Origin: an uncultured Actinomyces sp.
GTDB taxonomy: Bacteria; Actinomycetota; Actinomycetes; Actinomycetales; Actinomycetaceae
DNA: 57,540 nt
NCBI GenBank assembly: GCA_937926195.1
Contig: CALEXZ010000137.1
Coordinates: forward strand, 1 to 57,540
Direction of reading: 5' to 3'
The notes under the pieces are model-generated. The model did no database searches. It was not told the origin of the DNA and saw only the letters and a program-made list of their open reading frames with translations. The position numbers and the translations under genes were made by a program. This document shows positions 22,429-30,896 of this stretch, one piece after another; within the stretch, counting starts at the first letter, position 1, and each line of letters opens with the position of its first letter.

Positions 22429-24285
22429 ATGAACTACCCCGCCCTCGTCACCAGCTCGCGCCACGTCGGCCAGGACGCCGACTGGTGGCGCCGAGCCGTC
22501 GTCTACCAGGTCTACCCCCGCTCCTTCCAGGACACCGACGGTGACGGCTACGGCGACATCCCCGGCATCACCCGCCGCCTCGACCACCTCGACACCCTGG
22601 GCGTCGACGTCGTCTGGCTCAGCCCCGTCTACCGCTCCCCCCAGGACGACAACGGCTACGACATCAGCGACTACGAGGACATCGACCCCCTCTTCGGCAG
22701 CCTGGAGGACCTCGACGACCTCATCGCGGGCCTGCACGCGCGCGGCATGCGCCTGGTCATGGACCTCGTGGTCAACCACACGAGCGACGAGCACCCCTGG
22801 TTCACTCAGTCCCGCGCCTGCCGGGACAACCCCAGGCGCGACTGGTACATCTGGCGCCCGGCGCGCCAGGTCGAGGGCCTGGCACCGGGGGAGCCGGGGA
22901 CCGAGCCCACCAACTGGGGGTCCGCCTTCTCCGGCTCGGCATGGCAGTGGGACGAGACCACCGGCGAGTTCTACCTCCACCTCTTCTCCGTCAAGCAGCC
23001 CGACCTCAACTGGGAGAACCCCGAGGTGCGCACCGCGGTCTACGACATGATGGGCCGCTGGCTCGACCGCGGCGTCGACGGCTTCCGCATGGACGTCATC
23101 AACCTCATCTCCAAGACCTACCCGCTGGCCGACGGCCCCCAGGGGGAGGGCGACCTCTACGGCTCGGGATTCGCCGCCGTGGCCAACGGCCCGCGCATCC
23201 ACCAGTTCCTGCACGAGATGAACGAAACCGTCTTCGCCCCGCGCGGCCGCCACGTCCTCACCGTCGGGGAGATGCCGGGCGTCACCCTGGCGGACGCACC
23301 GCTGTACACCGACCCCGCCCGCGGCGAGGTCGACATGGTCTTCCAGTTCGAGCACGTGGGCCTGGCCGAAGGCCCCGGCGGCAAGTTCGACCCCAGGCGC
23401 GTGGACATGAGCGCCCTCAAGGACAACCTCGCCGCCTGGCAGGCCGCCCTCGCACCCGCCGTTGACGAGAGCGGCCGCGTCACCGGCGAGCTCGGCTGGG
23501 GATCGAGCTACTGGGACAACCACGACCAGCCCCGGGCCGTCTCCCGCTTCGGGGACGACGACCCCGCCTGGCGCGAGACCAGCGCCAAGACCCTCGCCAG
23601 CATCCTGCACCTGCACCGCGGCACCCCGTACGTCTACCAGGGTGAGGAGATCGGCATGACCAATGCCGTCTTCACCGGCCTGGAGTCCTACCGGGACCTG
23701 GAGTCCGTCAACCACTACCACGAGCGCGTCGCCCACGGCGACGACCCCGAGCGCGTGCTCGCCTCCCTGCCGACGAACTCGCGCGACAACGCCCGCACCC
23801 CCGTCCAGTGGGACGACAGCCCCCAGGCCGGCTTCACCACCGGCACGCCCTGGATCGACGTCAACCCGAACTACCCCGTGCTCAACGCCGCCGCCCAGGT
23901 GGGCGTGCCCGGCAGCGTCTTCGAGCACTACCGGGCCCTCATCGCCCTGCGCCACGAGGACGAGGCCGTCGCCCTGGGCACCTTCCGCCTGCTCGATGCC
24001 GGTGAGGCCGGCTCCTGGTGCGTGCTGCGCGAGCACGTCGGTGCTGACGGGGCGCGCGAGCAGGTCCTGCTGCTGGCGAGCCTGACCCGCGAGGGGATCG
24101 CCCTGACGGAGGGCTCGGCGCTGTGCGCCCTGCTCGCCGAGCACGGTGTCGACCTGGCCCAGTGGGCCGACGCTGAGCGCGTGCTGCTCGCCTCCCTGCC
24201 GGCCGAGGACGCGGCGGCATCGGGCACCGGCGCGCCTGAGCGCCTGGAGGGATGGGACTCCGTCATCCTGCGCCGCAGCCTGTGA
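22429..24285 (+). CDS. GH13 oligo-1,6-glucosidase-like alpha-glucosidase
   Basis: A 618-aa family 13 enzyme close to oligo-1,6-glucosidases. It has AVVYQVYPRSFQDTDGDGYG near the start, nucleophile Asp222 in GFRMDVINLI (the same segment as classical oligo-1,6-glucosidases, with Val after the nucleophile), acid/base Glu281 in TVGEMPG and Asp366 in WDNHDQPR. It should cut non-reducing-end glucose from isomaltose, panose or similar imported sugars in the cytoplasm. The start 22429 has AGGAGG. The long upstream open frame (from 20434) is an out-of-frame shadow of the permease genes. It is about 60 residues longer than its operon 1 paralogue, mainly at the C-terminal end. Confidence 0.92.
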   Translation: MNYPALVTSSRHVGQDADWWRRAVVYQVYPRSFQDTDGDGYGDIPGITRRLDHLDTLGVDVVWLSPVYRSPQDDNGYDISDYEDIDPLFGSLEDLDDLIAGLHARGMRLVMDLVVNHTSDEHPWFTQSRACRDNPRRDWYIWRPARQVEGLAPGEPGTEPTNWGSAFSGSAWQWDETTGEFYLHLFSVKQPDLNWENPEVRTAVYDMMGRWLDRGVDGFRMDVINLISKTYPLADGPQGEGDLYGSGFAAVANGPRIHQFLHEMNETVFAPRGRHVLTVGEMPGVTLADAPLYTDPARGEVDMVFQFEHVGLAEGPGGKFDPRRVDMSALKDNLAAWQAALAPAVDESGRVTGELGWGSSYWDNHDQPRAVSRFGDDDPAWRETSAKTLASILHLHRGTPYVYQGEEIGMTNAVFTGLESYRDLESVNHYHERVAHGDDPERVLASLPTNSRDNARTPVQWDDSPQAGFTTGTPWIDVNPNYPVLNAAAQVGVPGSVFEHYRALIALRHEDEAVALGTFRLLDAGEAGSWCVLREHVGADGAREQVLLLASLTREGIALTEGSALCALLAEHGVDLAQWADAERVLLASLPAEDAAASGTGAPERLEGWDSVILRRSL

Positions 24286-24293
24286 GGACCGGT

Positions 24294-24299
24294 TAGGGT
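24294..24299 (+). promoter_or_regulatory. Putative -10 box for leaderless ATPase transcript
   Basis: TAGGGT lies 7 bases before the ATPase ATG, and no ribosome site is present. This -10/start spacing is the usual actinobacterial leaderless arrangement. The identical TAGGGT-N7-ATG layout precedes the gene at 44098. Confidence 0.45.
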
Positions 24300-24306
24300 C
24301 TGGTCC

Positions 24307-25614
24307 ATGGTCCACGCGCGACTGACACAGGTGCGGCTCGATCGTTTCAAGTCCTACCGCGATGCCGAGGTGGCACTCGACCGTCTGACGATCGTGACCG
24401 GACGCAACTCCAGCGGCAAGTCGAACATCCTCGACGCCATCGAGGTCCTCGCGCGCCTGTCCGGCGGTGGGACACTTGCTCAGGCGCTGGACGGCGCGGG
24501 TCAGGAACGTGCTCCCGTGCGCGGGGGCTCTCGTGGTTGTGCGCCCTTCGGTGAGGACTCCTTTGGCCTGGGGTGCCAGATCGACCTGGGTGGGGACAGC
24601 GTCCTCGACTACCACATAGAGGTTGAGGTCGAGCCGGTCCTGAGGGTACGCCGCGAGCGCCTGGAGGAACGGGGGGCGACATCGCGCGTGTGGTTCGAGG
24701 TCCGGCATGAGCGGCCGGGCAGTCTTCAGGTCGCCTACGCCAAAGGCAAGCGAGGCCAGAACCCTCAGGTGACCGTGCGGGACGACCGCAGCGTACTGGG
24801 GCAGCTGAAGACGGTGATCATTGCCGAGACTAAGACAACCCGGGAGCTTTTCGACCGGACAGCGACCGTGAGCGCGGTCCTGGGCAACACCTTCCACCTT
24901 GATCCGGTGCCACAGCTCATGCGGGACTACGTCTCCCCGCGCGAGTCCCGGCTGCGCAGGAACGGGGAGAACGTTGCCTCAGCGGTTGCGGACCTCAGAG
25001 GCAGGGATCCGGCACTGTTCAGCCGGCTGGAGGACATGGTGCGTACGGTCGCCGACTGCGACGTTCGCGCGCTTGACTTCTCGCACACTGACGACGGTCA
25101 GATCATGCTCGCCCTCGATGAGGGACGCGTGCCCAAGACCTCCGCCCGACTCATGAGCGACGGACTGCTGCGATTCCTCGCGGTGGCGACAGCGCTCATG
25201 ACCGCGTCCACCTCGCTTGAAGTCGGTGAGCCGGACGCTGTCGGATCCTCCCGGGACGGGCATGTCCCCGGGGTCCTGCTCGCCATCGAGGAGATCGAGA
25301 ACGGGCTCCACCCCTCGCATGCGGCGCGTCTGCTTGAGCTCGTGGAGGAGTCAGCGAAGCAGCCTGGTGTGTCGGTGCTACTGACCACCCACAGCCCAGC
25401 GTTGCTGGACGTTCTGAGTGGGGACCTCCTGAGCAGCGTCGTCGTCTGCCACGCTGGCCGCATCTCACGGCTGCAGGACCTACCGGGATACGCCACGGCC
25501 ATGGCCGGCGGAACACTTGGCAGAGTGGTCTCCAAGGGCGAGCTTGTCTCCGATGAACAGGGCTCCCATCCCGACTACAGCGAGTTCATGCGTCTCATCG
25601 GAGTGGATGCATGA
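24307..25614 (+). CDS. AAA15/21-type ABC ATPase paired with a PIN protein (putative defence module)
   Basis: A 435-aa ATPase of the SMC/RecF-like AAA15/AAA21 group. The opening RLDRFKSYRDAEVALDRLT is typical. Walker A is G32-RNSSGKSN; a signature-like MSDGLLRF spans 283-290; Walker B is LLAIEEIENGLHP (324-336); the switch histidine is TTHSP (His362). There is no coiled-coil arm and no TOPRIM domain, so it is not an OLD nuclease by itself. In PARIS, Septu and Abi systems, similar ATPases sense phage products and release or activate a toxic nuclease partner. The next gene, a PIN-type nuclease, overlaps it (ATGA). By eye, codon use is less GC-biased than in neighbours, suggesting transfer. The specific system is not recognised. 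Confidence 0.85.
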   Translation: MVHARLTQVRLDRFKSYRDAEVALDRLTIVTGRNSSGKSNILDAIEVLARLSGGGTLAQALDGAGQERAPVRGGSRGCAPFGEDSFGLGCQIDLGGDSVLDYHIEVEVEPVLRVRRERLEERGATSRVWFEVRHERPGSLQVAYAKGKRGQNPQVTVRDDRSVLGQLKTVIIAETKTTRELFDRTATVSAVLGNTFHLDPVPQLMRDYVSPRESRLRRNGENVASAVADLRGRDPALFSRLEDMVRTVADCDVRALDFSHTDDGQIMLALDEGRVPKTSARLMSDGLLRFLAVATALMTASTSLEVGEPDAVGSSRDGHVPGVLLAIEEIENGLHPSHAARLLELVEESAKQPGVSVLLTTHSPALLDVLSGDLLSSVVVCHAGRISRLQDLPGYATAMAGGTLGRVVSKGELVSDEQGSHPDYSEFMRLIGVDA

Positions 25615-26102
25615 ACGTCTGGTTCATCGACTCCTCGGTGCTCGACCATCTCGTCCCCGTCCCGGGATGGTCTAAGCCCGGCTCGGAGGACCGCGCAAGG
25701 ATTCAGACGCTCATGAACGAACGTTCCCAGAACAAGGATGGGTTCGTCCTGCCGATCACCGCCGTCATCGAGACGGGTAACCACATCTGCCAGGTCAACA
25801 ACGGTGATGAGCGTCGAGACGCTGCTGAGAAGCTCGGCAAGATCCTGCAGCTTGTCGTCGACGGCAGAGCGCCCTGGGTCCTTGATGAGGTCCAGTGGGA
25901 CGGGACCTTTCTTCAGCAGTTCCTCGACGGGGGTAGCACCGGACAGCCTTGGATTGATCTTGCTACACAGGGCAAGAACGGCCTGGGTGGGGGAGACCTG
26001 ACTCTCCTCGTTGAGCGCGACCAGTACTGCGCGCGCACGGGACTGACGCCTGAGCGCGTGAGGATCTGGACGCTTGACGCCGCGCTGGAGGCCTACGCCT
26101 GA
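25611..26102 (+). CDS. PIN-like nuclease, partner of the AAA ATPase
   Basis: A 163-aa protein with the acidic layout of PIN-domain RNases: Asp7 in WFIDSSVLD at the first strand, Glu54 in AVIETGNHI, Asp129 in GGGDLTLL and Asp156 in WTLDAAL. PIN nucleases hold a divalent metal between such residues and cut RNA or structured DNA. The region between the second and third acidic motifs is longer and more Trp-rich than in VapC toxins. Its start overlaps the ATPase stop (ATGA), so the two products are made together. No VapB-like antitoxin gene is next to it; the ATPase may serve as sensor and restraint. Assignment rests on motif reading only. Confidence 0.7.
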   Translation: MNVWFIDSSVLDHLVPVPGWSKPGSEDRARIQTLMNERSQNKDGFVLPITAVIETGNHICQVNNGDERRDAAEKLGKILQLVVDGRAPWVLDEVQWDGTFLQQFLDGGSTGQPWIDLATQGKNGLGGGDLTLLVERDQYCARTGLTPERVRIWTLDAALEAYA

Positions 26103-26140
26103 GACAGGGACGCACGCTCATGTGAGTCGGTGCCGCGCGC

Positions 26141-26279
26141 GATCCGCAGGATTCCGGTGGTGTCCGGCATGAGTACCGTCGTTCGCCCAGCTCCCATGTG
26201 CGTGCGGGACACGCACGCACATGGGAGCCACGGCAGCCATCTCCGCGGTCAGAGAGTGAACCGCAGGATTTCAACGAGA
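26141..26279. repeat. 139-bp structured repeat element, copy B
   Basis: Second copy of the element at 6104-6242, same orientation and same length with no gaps. The core stem is longer here: 16-bp perfect arms (26190-26205 and 26213-26228, GCTCCCATGTGCGTGC) with a 7-nt loop, and the stem-loop total is 39 bp in both copies. CCGCAGGATT blocks occur at both ends. Positions that differ between copies within the stem keep pairing. It lies between the PIN gene and the ClC gene, 3' to both. Confidence 0.7.
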
Positions 26280-26344
26280 GACCCGGCTCGCCGCCGCAGT
26301 ACGGGTACCACGAGCGTGCCACCGCCCGTGCTGTTACCGGTGAC

Positions 26345-27622
26345 CTAGGGCTGAGACCGGCCCCGGCGGCCGGTGCAGGCGCTCGCGGCCCAGCACGCCA
26401 CCAGCAGCAGCGGCAGCGTCCACACGGGCCCACGGGCCAGCTCCCACACGAAGAGCGCGGCGAAGACCGGCGCTCGCTGGGTCACGCCCAGGGTGACGCC
26501 CGCGCCCGTGAGGGCGGCCGCGCCCACGCTCACCGGCAGTCCGAGCGCGCCCAGCGCCAGGGCGAGGACGGCCCCCACGCTGCCGCCCAGGCAGAAGGAG
26601 GGTGCGAGCAGACCTCCCGTCGCTCCTGCCCCGAGCGTCACCGCGGTCAGCAGCGGCTTGATGGCGACGACACCGAGCAGGGCCGCTGCCGCGGCGGCCC
26701 CGGTGGGGGAGAGCAGGGCGGCCTGGAAGGCGTCACGCCCGTTGCCGGGCAGCACCGTCAGCCACAGGGAGGCCGTGCCCGTGAGCAGGCCCGCCGCCCC
26801 GATCGCCAGCGGAAGCGTCCACCGGCCCTCCAGCGGGTGGCTCCTGACCCATGCCCACAGGGCGCGCGCCGCCCACCCCGCTCCCGCCGCCGCGGGCACG
26901 GCGGCGAGGCAGCCGAGCAGCGCAGCCCCGCTGGGGGAGGCCTGCGGCATGACCAGGCTGGGGCGCCCACCCGAGTGAAGCCACGACACGAGCGTGGCGA
27001 TGACACTCACCGGCAGGGCGAGAAGTGCTCCCCGTCGCCGGGTCCCGGCCAGCATGACGATCTCGACGGCATAGGCGCAGCCCCCGACAGGCGCGTTGTA
27101 CATGGCCGCCAGGCCGGCACCGGAGGCCGAGGCCACGAGCAGGGTGCTCCAGGAACGCCCCAGCCCCAGCCACCGTGACACCCGCGCGGCGACCGCACCC
27201 GCCGCCAGCCGTGGTGCGCCCTCACGGCCCACAGAGTTGCCCGAGCCGACCGTGAGGACCTGGAGGACCGCGTCCCCGAAGGGACGCAGCAGCCCCATGC
27301 GCCGGGCGGAGTCCCCGCTGGGGTCGGCCACGACGCGCTCGACACCGATAACGCCCCCTGTCGCGCGCTGCCACCACCACAGGGCCCCGGCCAGCACACC
27401 ACCCGCCGCGGGCGCCAGGACCCGACGGAGCATCGAGGCCGCCTCCACGCGCTCAGGCAGCGATCCCTCGCCGACACCGTAGAACAGCGTCTCGAAGCCC
27501 TCCAGGAGCAGGGCCATCGCGATGCCCACGAGCCCGGCCGCCACACCCGCCAGGACGACGGCGATCACCAGCCGGGCGACGGTGCCGGGACGGCCGACAG
27601 GAAGGGCGGGAGGGAGAGGCAT
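26345..27622 (-). CDS. ClC-family chloride channel/proton antiporter
   Basis: A 425-aa multi-helix membrane protein of the ClC family. Conserved anion-pore motifs are present: GSGNSVGREGAPRL with the gating glutamate at position 134, and GAGATGGLLAPSF near 315-327. The usual GSGIP motif at the first filter is not obvious. The glutamate supports Cl-/H+ exchange rather than a simple channel, possibly for acid tolerance. It starts 16 bp after the CPBP gene and probably shares its transcript. The ATG at 27622 has GGGAGGGAGAGG upstream. Confidence 0.88.
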   Translation of the reverse strand: MPLPPALPVGRPGTVARLVIAVVLAGVAAGLVGIAMALLLEGFETLFYGVGEGSLPERVEAASMLRRVLAPAAGGVLAGALWWWQRATGGVIGVERVVADPSGDSARRMGLLRPFGDAVLQVLTVGSGNSVGREGAPRLAAGAVAARVSRWLGLGRSWSTLLVASASGAGLAAMYNAPVGGCAYAVEIVMLAGTRRRGALLALPVSVIATLVSWLHSGGRPSLVMPQASPSGAALLGCLAAVPAAAGAGWAARALWAWVRSHPLEGRWTLPLAIGAAGLLTGTASLWLTVLPGNGRDAFQAALLSPTGAAAAAALLGVVAIKPLLTAVTLGAGATGGLLAPSFCLGGSVGAVLALALGALGLPVSVGAAALTGAGVTLGVTQRAPVFAALFVWELARGPVWTLPLLLVACWAASACTGRRGRSQP

Positions 27623-27638
27623 CAGCGGCCCAGCGGTG

Positions 27639-28514
27639 TCACGACTGACGCGGCGCGCGCAGCGGGCGCTCGCGCCCCAGGTACCAGACCGCGGCCGCCG
27701 TCACCGCCGTCTCGGCGAGAAGGAGCATGACGAAGGGGCCGTTGAACCGGTACCACCCGCTCACGGTCTCCGACTGGTAAAGCCCGTTGAGCAGGACCCC
27801 GGTCAGGTTGCCGCCCACGTGCATGCCCAGGGCGAAGCCCAGGGAGTCCAGACGCAGGACGGACCATCCAGCCACCAGCCCGAAGAGGAGCTTGGCGGGC
27901 ACCTGGGCGGCGTAGACGGAGGCAGTGCTGCCCGAGGAGATCCAGGTGGGCAGGTGGAGGGCGACGAAGGCCAGGGCAGTGGTCCACAGGGCGAACCCGT
28001 CCCCGAAGTGCGCCCGTAGGGGCTCCATGAGGCAGCGTCTCATGGAGACCTCCTCCGGGACGGCGTTCATGAGCACACCGACGCCCACCGCACCGGCCAG
28101 GGCGCTGAGGAGCCCACCGGGGGTTACAGGGGCGAGGACGGCACCCGAGTGCTGGATCGGGTAGCTGACCGCGGTGCTCAGGGCACATGGGAGCGCACCC
28201 ACGGCGAAGAGCAGCCACCCGCTGCGTGGCCCCCGTGACGCGACCAGGTCGCGCCAGCCGCGGCGCCAGACGAGGAACCAGATGGCCAGCGCTCCCAGGT
28301 GCAGGAGGACGAAGACCTGCCAGGGGCCGCCGACCAGGGCCAGGACGACACCGACCGACAGCGCCCCGCCGAGCAGCACCAGGGCCGCCCAGGCACTGCG
28401 GCGGGTGCGGGCCTCCTCAGCCCCGGGCGGGGCTGGTGCGGGAGCCGACGCCGTGTCCTGAGCCCGGGGGCCGGGCGTGGACGGGGGCGCGGGGAGAGAT
28501 CTCGTACGGTGCAA
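27639..28514 (-). CDS. CPBP-family intramembrane protease homologue
   Basis: A 291-aa membrane protein of the CPBP (Abi/CAAX-like) family. It has about 8 hydrophobic segments and the three signature motifs: PEEVSMRRCL (EExxxR), FVALHLP, and LGFALGMHVGGNL. These residues bind the catalytic metal in active relatives. A 40-residue Pro/Ala-rich cytoplasmic tail precedes the first helix. The start is a TTG at 28514, supported by AGGAGG 8 bases before it. It lies 30 bp downstream of the PFK gene on the same strand. Some members act in bacteriocin immunity or prenyl-protein processing; the role here is unknown. Confidence 0.82.
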   Translation of the reverse strand: MHRTRSLPAPPSTPGPRAQDTASAPAPAPPGAEEARTRRSAWAALVLLGGALSVGVVLALVGGPWQVFVLLHLGALAIWFLVWRRGWRDLVASRGPRSGWLLFAVGALPCALSTAVSYPIQHSGAVLAPVTPGGLLSALAGAVGVGVLMNAVPEEVSMRRCLMEPLRAHFGDGFALWTTALAFVALHLPTWISSGSTASVYAAQVPAKLLFGLVAGWSVLRLDSLGFALGMHVGGNLTGVLLNGLYQSETVSGWYRFNGPFVMLLLAETAVTAAAVWYLGRERPLRAPRQS

Positions 28515-28544
28515 CGGGATGCCCTCCTGGGCGGAGCAGGCAGG

Positions 28545-30896
28545 CTACTCGGCGTCGGGGATGAAGGCCGACAGGGAGTCGACCGAGACCAGGCCGGTGT
28601 TGTCGTTGACCAGGCCGATGGAGCCGCGCATGCCCATCCACCACTGCGACTTCGGGCGCCGCTTGTCCAGGTCGAGCTCCTCGTGCATGCGGTCCAGCGG
28701 GTGGCTGGAGAGCTGGCCCTGCACGAGGCCCACGTAGACGGCGGCGCGGGTGCCCTGCTCCAGCTCGTCGGCCAGCAGGCCGAGCGCGTAGTGCACGAGC
28801 TTGGTGGCCATGAGGCGGTCGAAGGCGGTCGGGTTCCCGCCCTGCTGGATGTGGCCGATGATGGCCTCACGCACGTCGTACAGGCCACGAGCCTCCTCGG
28901 CGAAGATCTTCGCCAGCACGTCCGTCGTGTAGTTCTCGCTCGCCTTCTCGTTGCGCACCACGAGGTAGAGCTTGCGCCCGGAGCGGAAGGACTCGACCAT
29001 CCGCTCGGAGTCGGCGGCCAGCTCCTTGAGCGTGATGCCGTCCTCGTTGAGGTAGACGCGCTCGGCACCCGTGGCGATCCCGCTCATGAGCGTGAGGTAG
29101 CCGCAGCGGCGCCCCATCGTCTCGGTGACGAAGCAGCGGTGCGAGGCCGCCGCGGAGAGCTTGATCGCGTCCAGGGCCTTGACCGAGGCGTTGAGCGCCG
29201 TGTCGGCCCCGATGCTCAGCTCGGAGCCGGGCAGGTTGTTGTCCACGCTGGCGGGCACGCACACAATCGGGATGTTGAAGGCGGGATAGCGGTCGCGCTC
29301 GGTGACGAGCAGGTGCGAGGCCAGGTAGGCGTTGTAGCCGCCGATGACGAGCAAGGCGTCGATGCGGGCGGACTCGATGGCCCGTCCCAGCGCGTAGAGC
29401 TGCTCGATGCGCGGCACGTCACGGCGCGTGCCGAGCTCGGCGCCGCCGTCACCGACCCAGCCCTCGACGTCGTCCCAGCTGAGCTCGTTGACGTTGCCGT
29501 CCAGCAGCCCGGGGAAGCCCCCGCGCACGCCGAGCATGGTCATGCCGTGGTCGAGTCCCAGGCGCACGGCCGCCCGGGCGGCCGTGTTCATGCCCGGGGC
29601 CAGGCCCCCGGCGTGGACGATGGCGACCCGCTTGCCCTCGGTGGGCTCGGTCTGGCCGTGCGCGTCGGCCTCGTGGTGCAGCCCGCCCAGCACGGCGGGG
29701 GAGAGCTCCGGCGGGGTCGACATGGTCTCGAAGATCGAGATCATCTGGGCGAAGGAGCCGCCCCGGGACCTGACGGCCGCCTCATAGTCCCGTGCGGCGA
29801 CGAGGCCCTTGATCGCCCGGGTGGCGGCGACCTGCTCCATCATCGGCAGACGGTGGATGCGGTTGTGGTGCTCGGAGATGATGACCGGCTCCGCCCCCGG
29901 GGTCGCCAGGATCGCCTCGCGGGCCGCCGCGCAGCCCAGCAGCGTGGACATCCAGCGGTCGTAGGCTGAGGGCTGGCCGCCTCGCTGCACGTGCCCCAGG
30001 ATCGTCACCCGCGGCGTCTCCCCGGTGCGCTCCTTGATGGCGCGGCTGACGTCGTCGGCGGTGATGCGGTTGCCGTCACGGTCGGTGGCGCCCTCGGCGA
30101 CGATGACCATGGACTCGCGGCGCCCCGCCTCGCGGCCCTTGGCGAGCTTGAGGCACATGTCGTCCTCCCAGCCCTGGGCGGGCGGCATCTCCGGGATGAG
30201 GACGTAGTCACAGCCTCCGGCGACGGCGCTCATGAGTGCGAGGTAGCCGCAGTGGCGGCCCATGACCTCGACGATGAAGGTGCGCTGGTGGGAGGCGGCC
30301 GTGGAGGAGATGTCGTCGATGGCCTCAAGGATGCGGTGCAGTGCCGAGTCCGTGCCGATCGTCATGTCCGCGCCGACGAGGTCGTTGTCGATGGAGCCGA
30401 CGATCCCGGTGACCATGAGCGCGGGGTGGGCGTCGGCCTCCTCCTGGCTCAGGCGCCCCGCGCTCACGAGGTCGGCCAGCAGCCGCGGCCAGTTCGTGCG
30501 GAACTCGTTGGTGCCCGTGAGGGAGCCGTCCCCGCCGATGACGATGAGACGGTCGATGCCGTGCTCGAGCAGGTGGGCGGCGGCGTCCATCTGCCCCTCC
30601 CACGTGCGGAACTCGTCCGAGCGGGCGGTGCCGATGACGGTGCCGCCGCGGTGGAGCACCGAGCTGACCGAGTCCCACTCCAGGGGGCGGATCCCGTTGC
30701 CGCCGGCGACCGCACCGGCCCAACCCTCCATGACGGCGTAGGGCTGAGCCCCCATGCGCAGGGCGGAGCGTACGACGGCGCGCACGGCCGCGTTCATGCC
30801 CTGGGCGTCACCGCCGGAGGTGAGTACGCCGATACGCACCTGGTCGCCGTGGGGCGTGAGGACGGGGGAGGAGGTATCGAGGGCGGAGGTGCTCAT
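28545..30896 (-). CDS. pfk: Tandem-domain (eukaryotic-type) 6-phosphofructokinase
   Basis: A 783-aa protein made of two PFK domains in tandem, the layout of animal and fungal PFK. The N-half (about 15-400) is the catalytic one: IGVLTSGGDAQGMN, GGDGSLTG and GSIDNDLVG. Gly at the two positions where PPi-dependent enzymes have Asp and Lys marks it as ATP-dependent. The C-half (from about 410, IVHAGGLAPGMNTAARAAVR) has lost the catalytic Asp (PASVDNNLPGS) and has IGGYNAY in place of GGDG, as in the regulatory half of eukaryotic enzymes. It phosphorylates fructose-6-phosphate in glycolysis. ATG 30896 follows AAGGACG. Most bacteria have single-domain PFK of about 320 aa. Confidence 0.93.
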   Translation of the reverse strand: MSTSALDTSSPVLTPHGDQVRIGVLTSGGDAQGMNAAVRAVVRSALRMGAQPYAVMEGWAGAVAGGNGIRPLEWDSVSSVLHRGGTVIGTARSDEFRTWEGQMDAAAHLLEHGIDRLIVIGGDGSLTGTNEFRTNWPRLLADLVSAGRLSQEEADAHPALMVTGIVGSIDNDLVGADMTIGTDSALHRILEAIDDISSTAASHQRTFIVEVMGRHCGYLALMSAVAGGCDYVLIPEMPPAQGWEDDMCLKLAKGREAGRRESMVIVAEGATDRDGNRITADDVSRAIKERTGETPRVTILGHVQRGGQPSAYDRWMSTLLGCAAAREAILATPGAEPVIISEHHNRIHRLPMMEQVAATRAIKGLVAARDYEAAVRSRGGSFAQMISIFETMSTPPELSPAVLGGLHHEADAHGQTEPTEGKRVAIVHAGGLAPGMNTAARAAVRLGLDHGMTMLGVRGGFPGLLDGNVNELSWDDVEGWVGDGGAELGTRRDVPRIEQLYALGRAIESARIDALLVIGGYNAYLASHLLVTERDRYPAFNIPIVCVPASVDNNLPGSELSIGADTALNASVKALDAIKLSAAASHRCFVTETMGRRCGYLTLMSGIATGAERVYLNEDGITLKELAADSERMVESFRSGRKLYLVVRNEKASENYTTDVLAKIFAEEARGLYDVREAIIGHIQQGGNPTAFDRLMATKLVHYALGLLADELEQGTRAAVYVGLVQGQLSSHPLDRMHEELDLDKRRPKSQWWMGMRGSIGLVNDNTGLVSVDSLSAFIPDAE

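Noticed and set aside
22093..24897. 934-codon minus-strand frame opposite GH13 and the ATPase
   Set aside because: It spans two genes and an intergenic hairpin, is low-complexity and lacks motifs, so it is an antisense shadow.
24307..25614. Reading the ATPase as a RecF/RecN repair protein or as the missing sugar-transport ATPase
   Set aside because: It lacks the LSGGQ signature and MalK-type regulatory domain and has the AAA15/21 pattern. It is paired with a nuclease-like gene and lacks RecF/RecN context.
28183..28199. CACATGGGAGCGCAC in the CPBP gene, resembling one arm of the 139-bp repeat
   Set aside because: Only a half-arm match, within a conserved coding frame and without a complementary arm or flanking homology.
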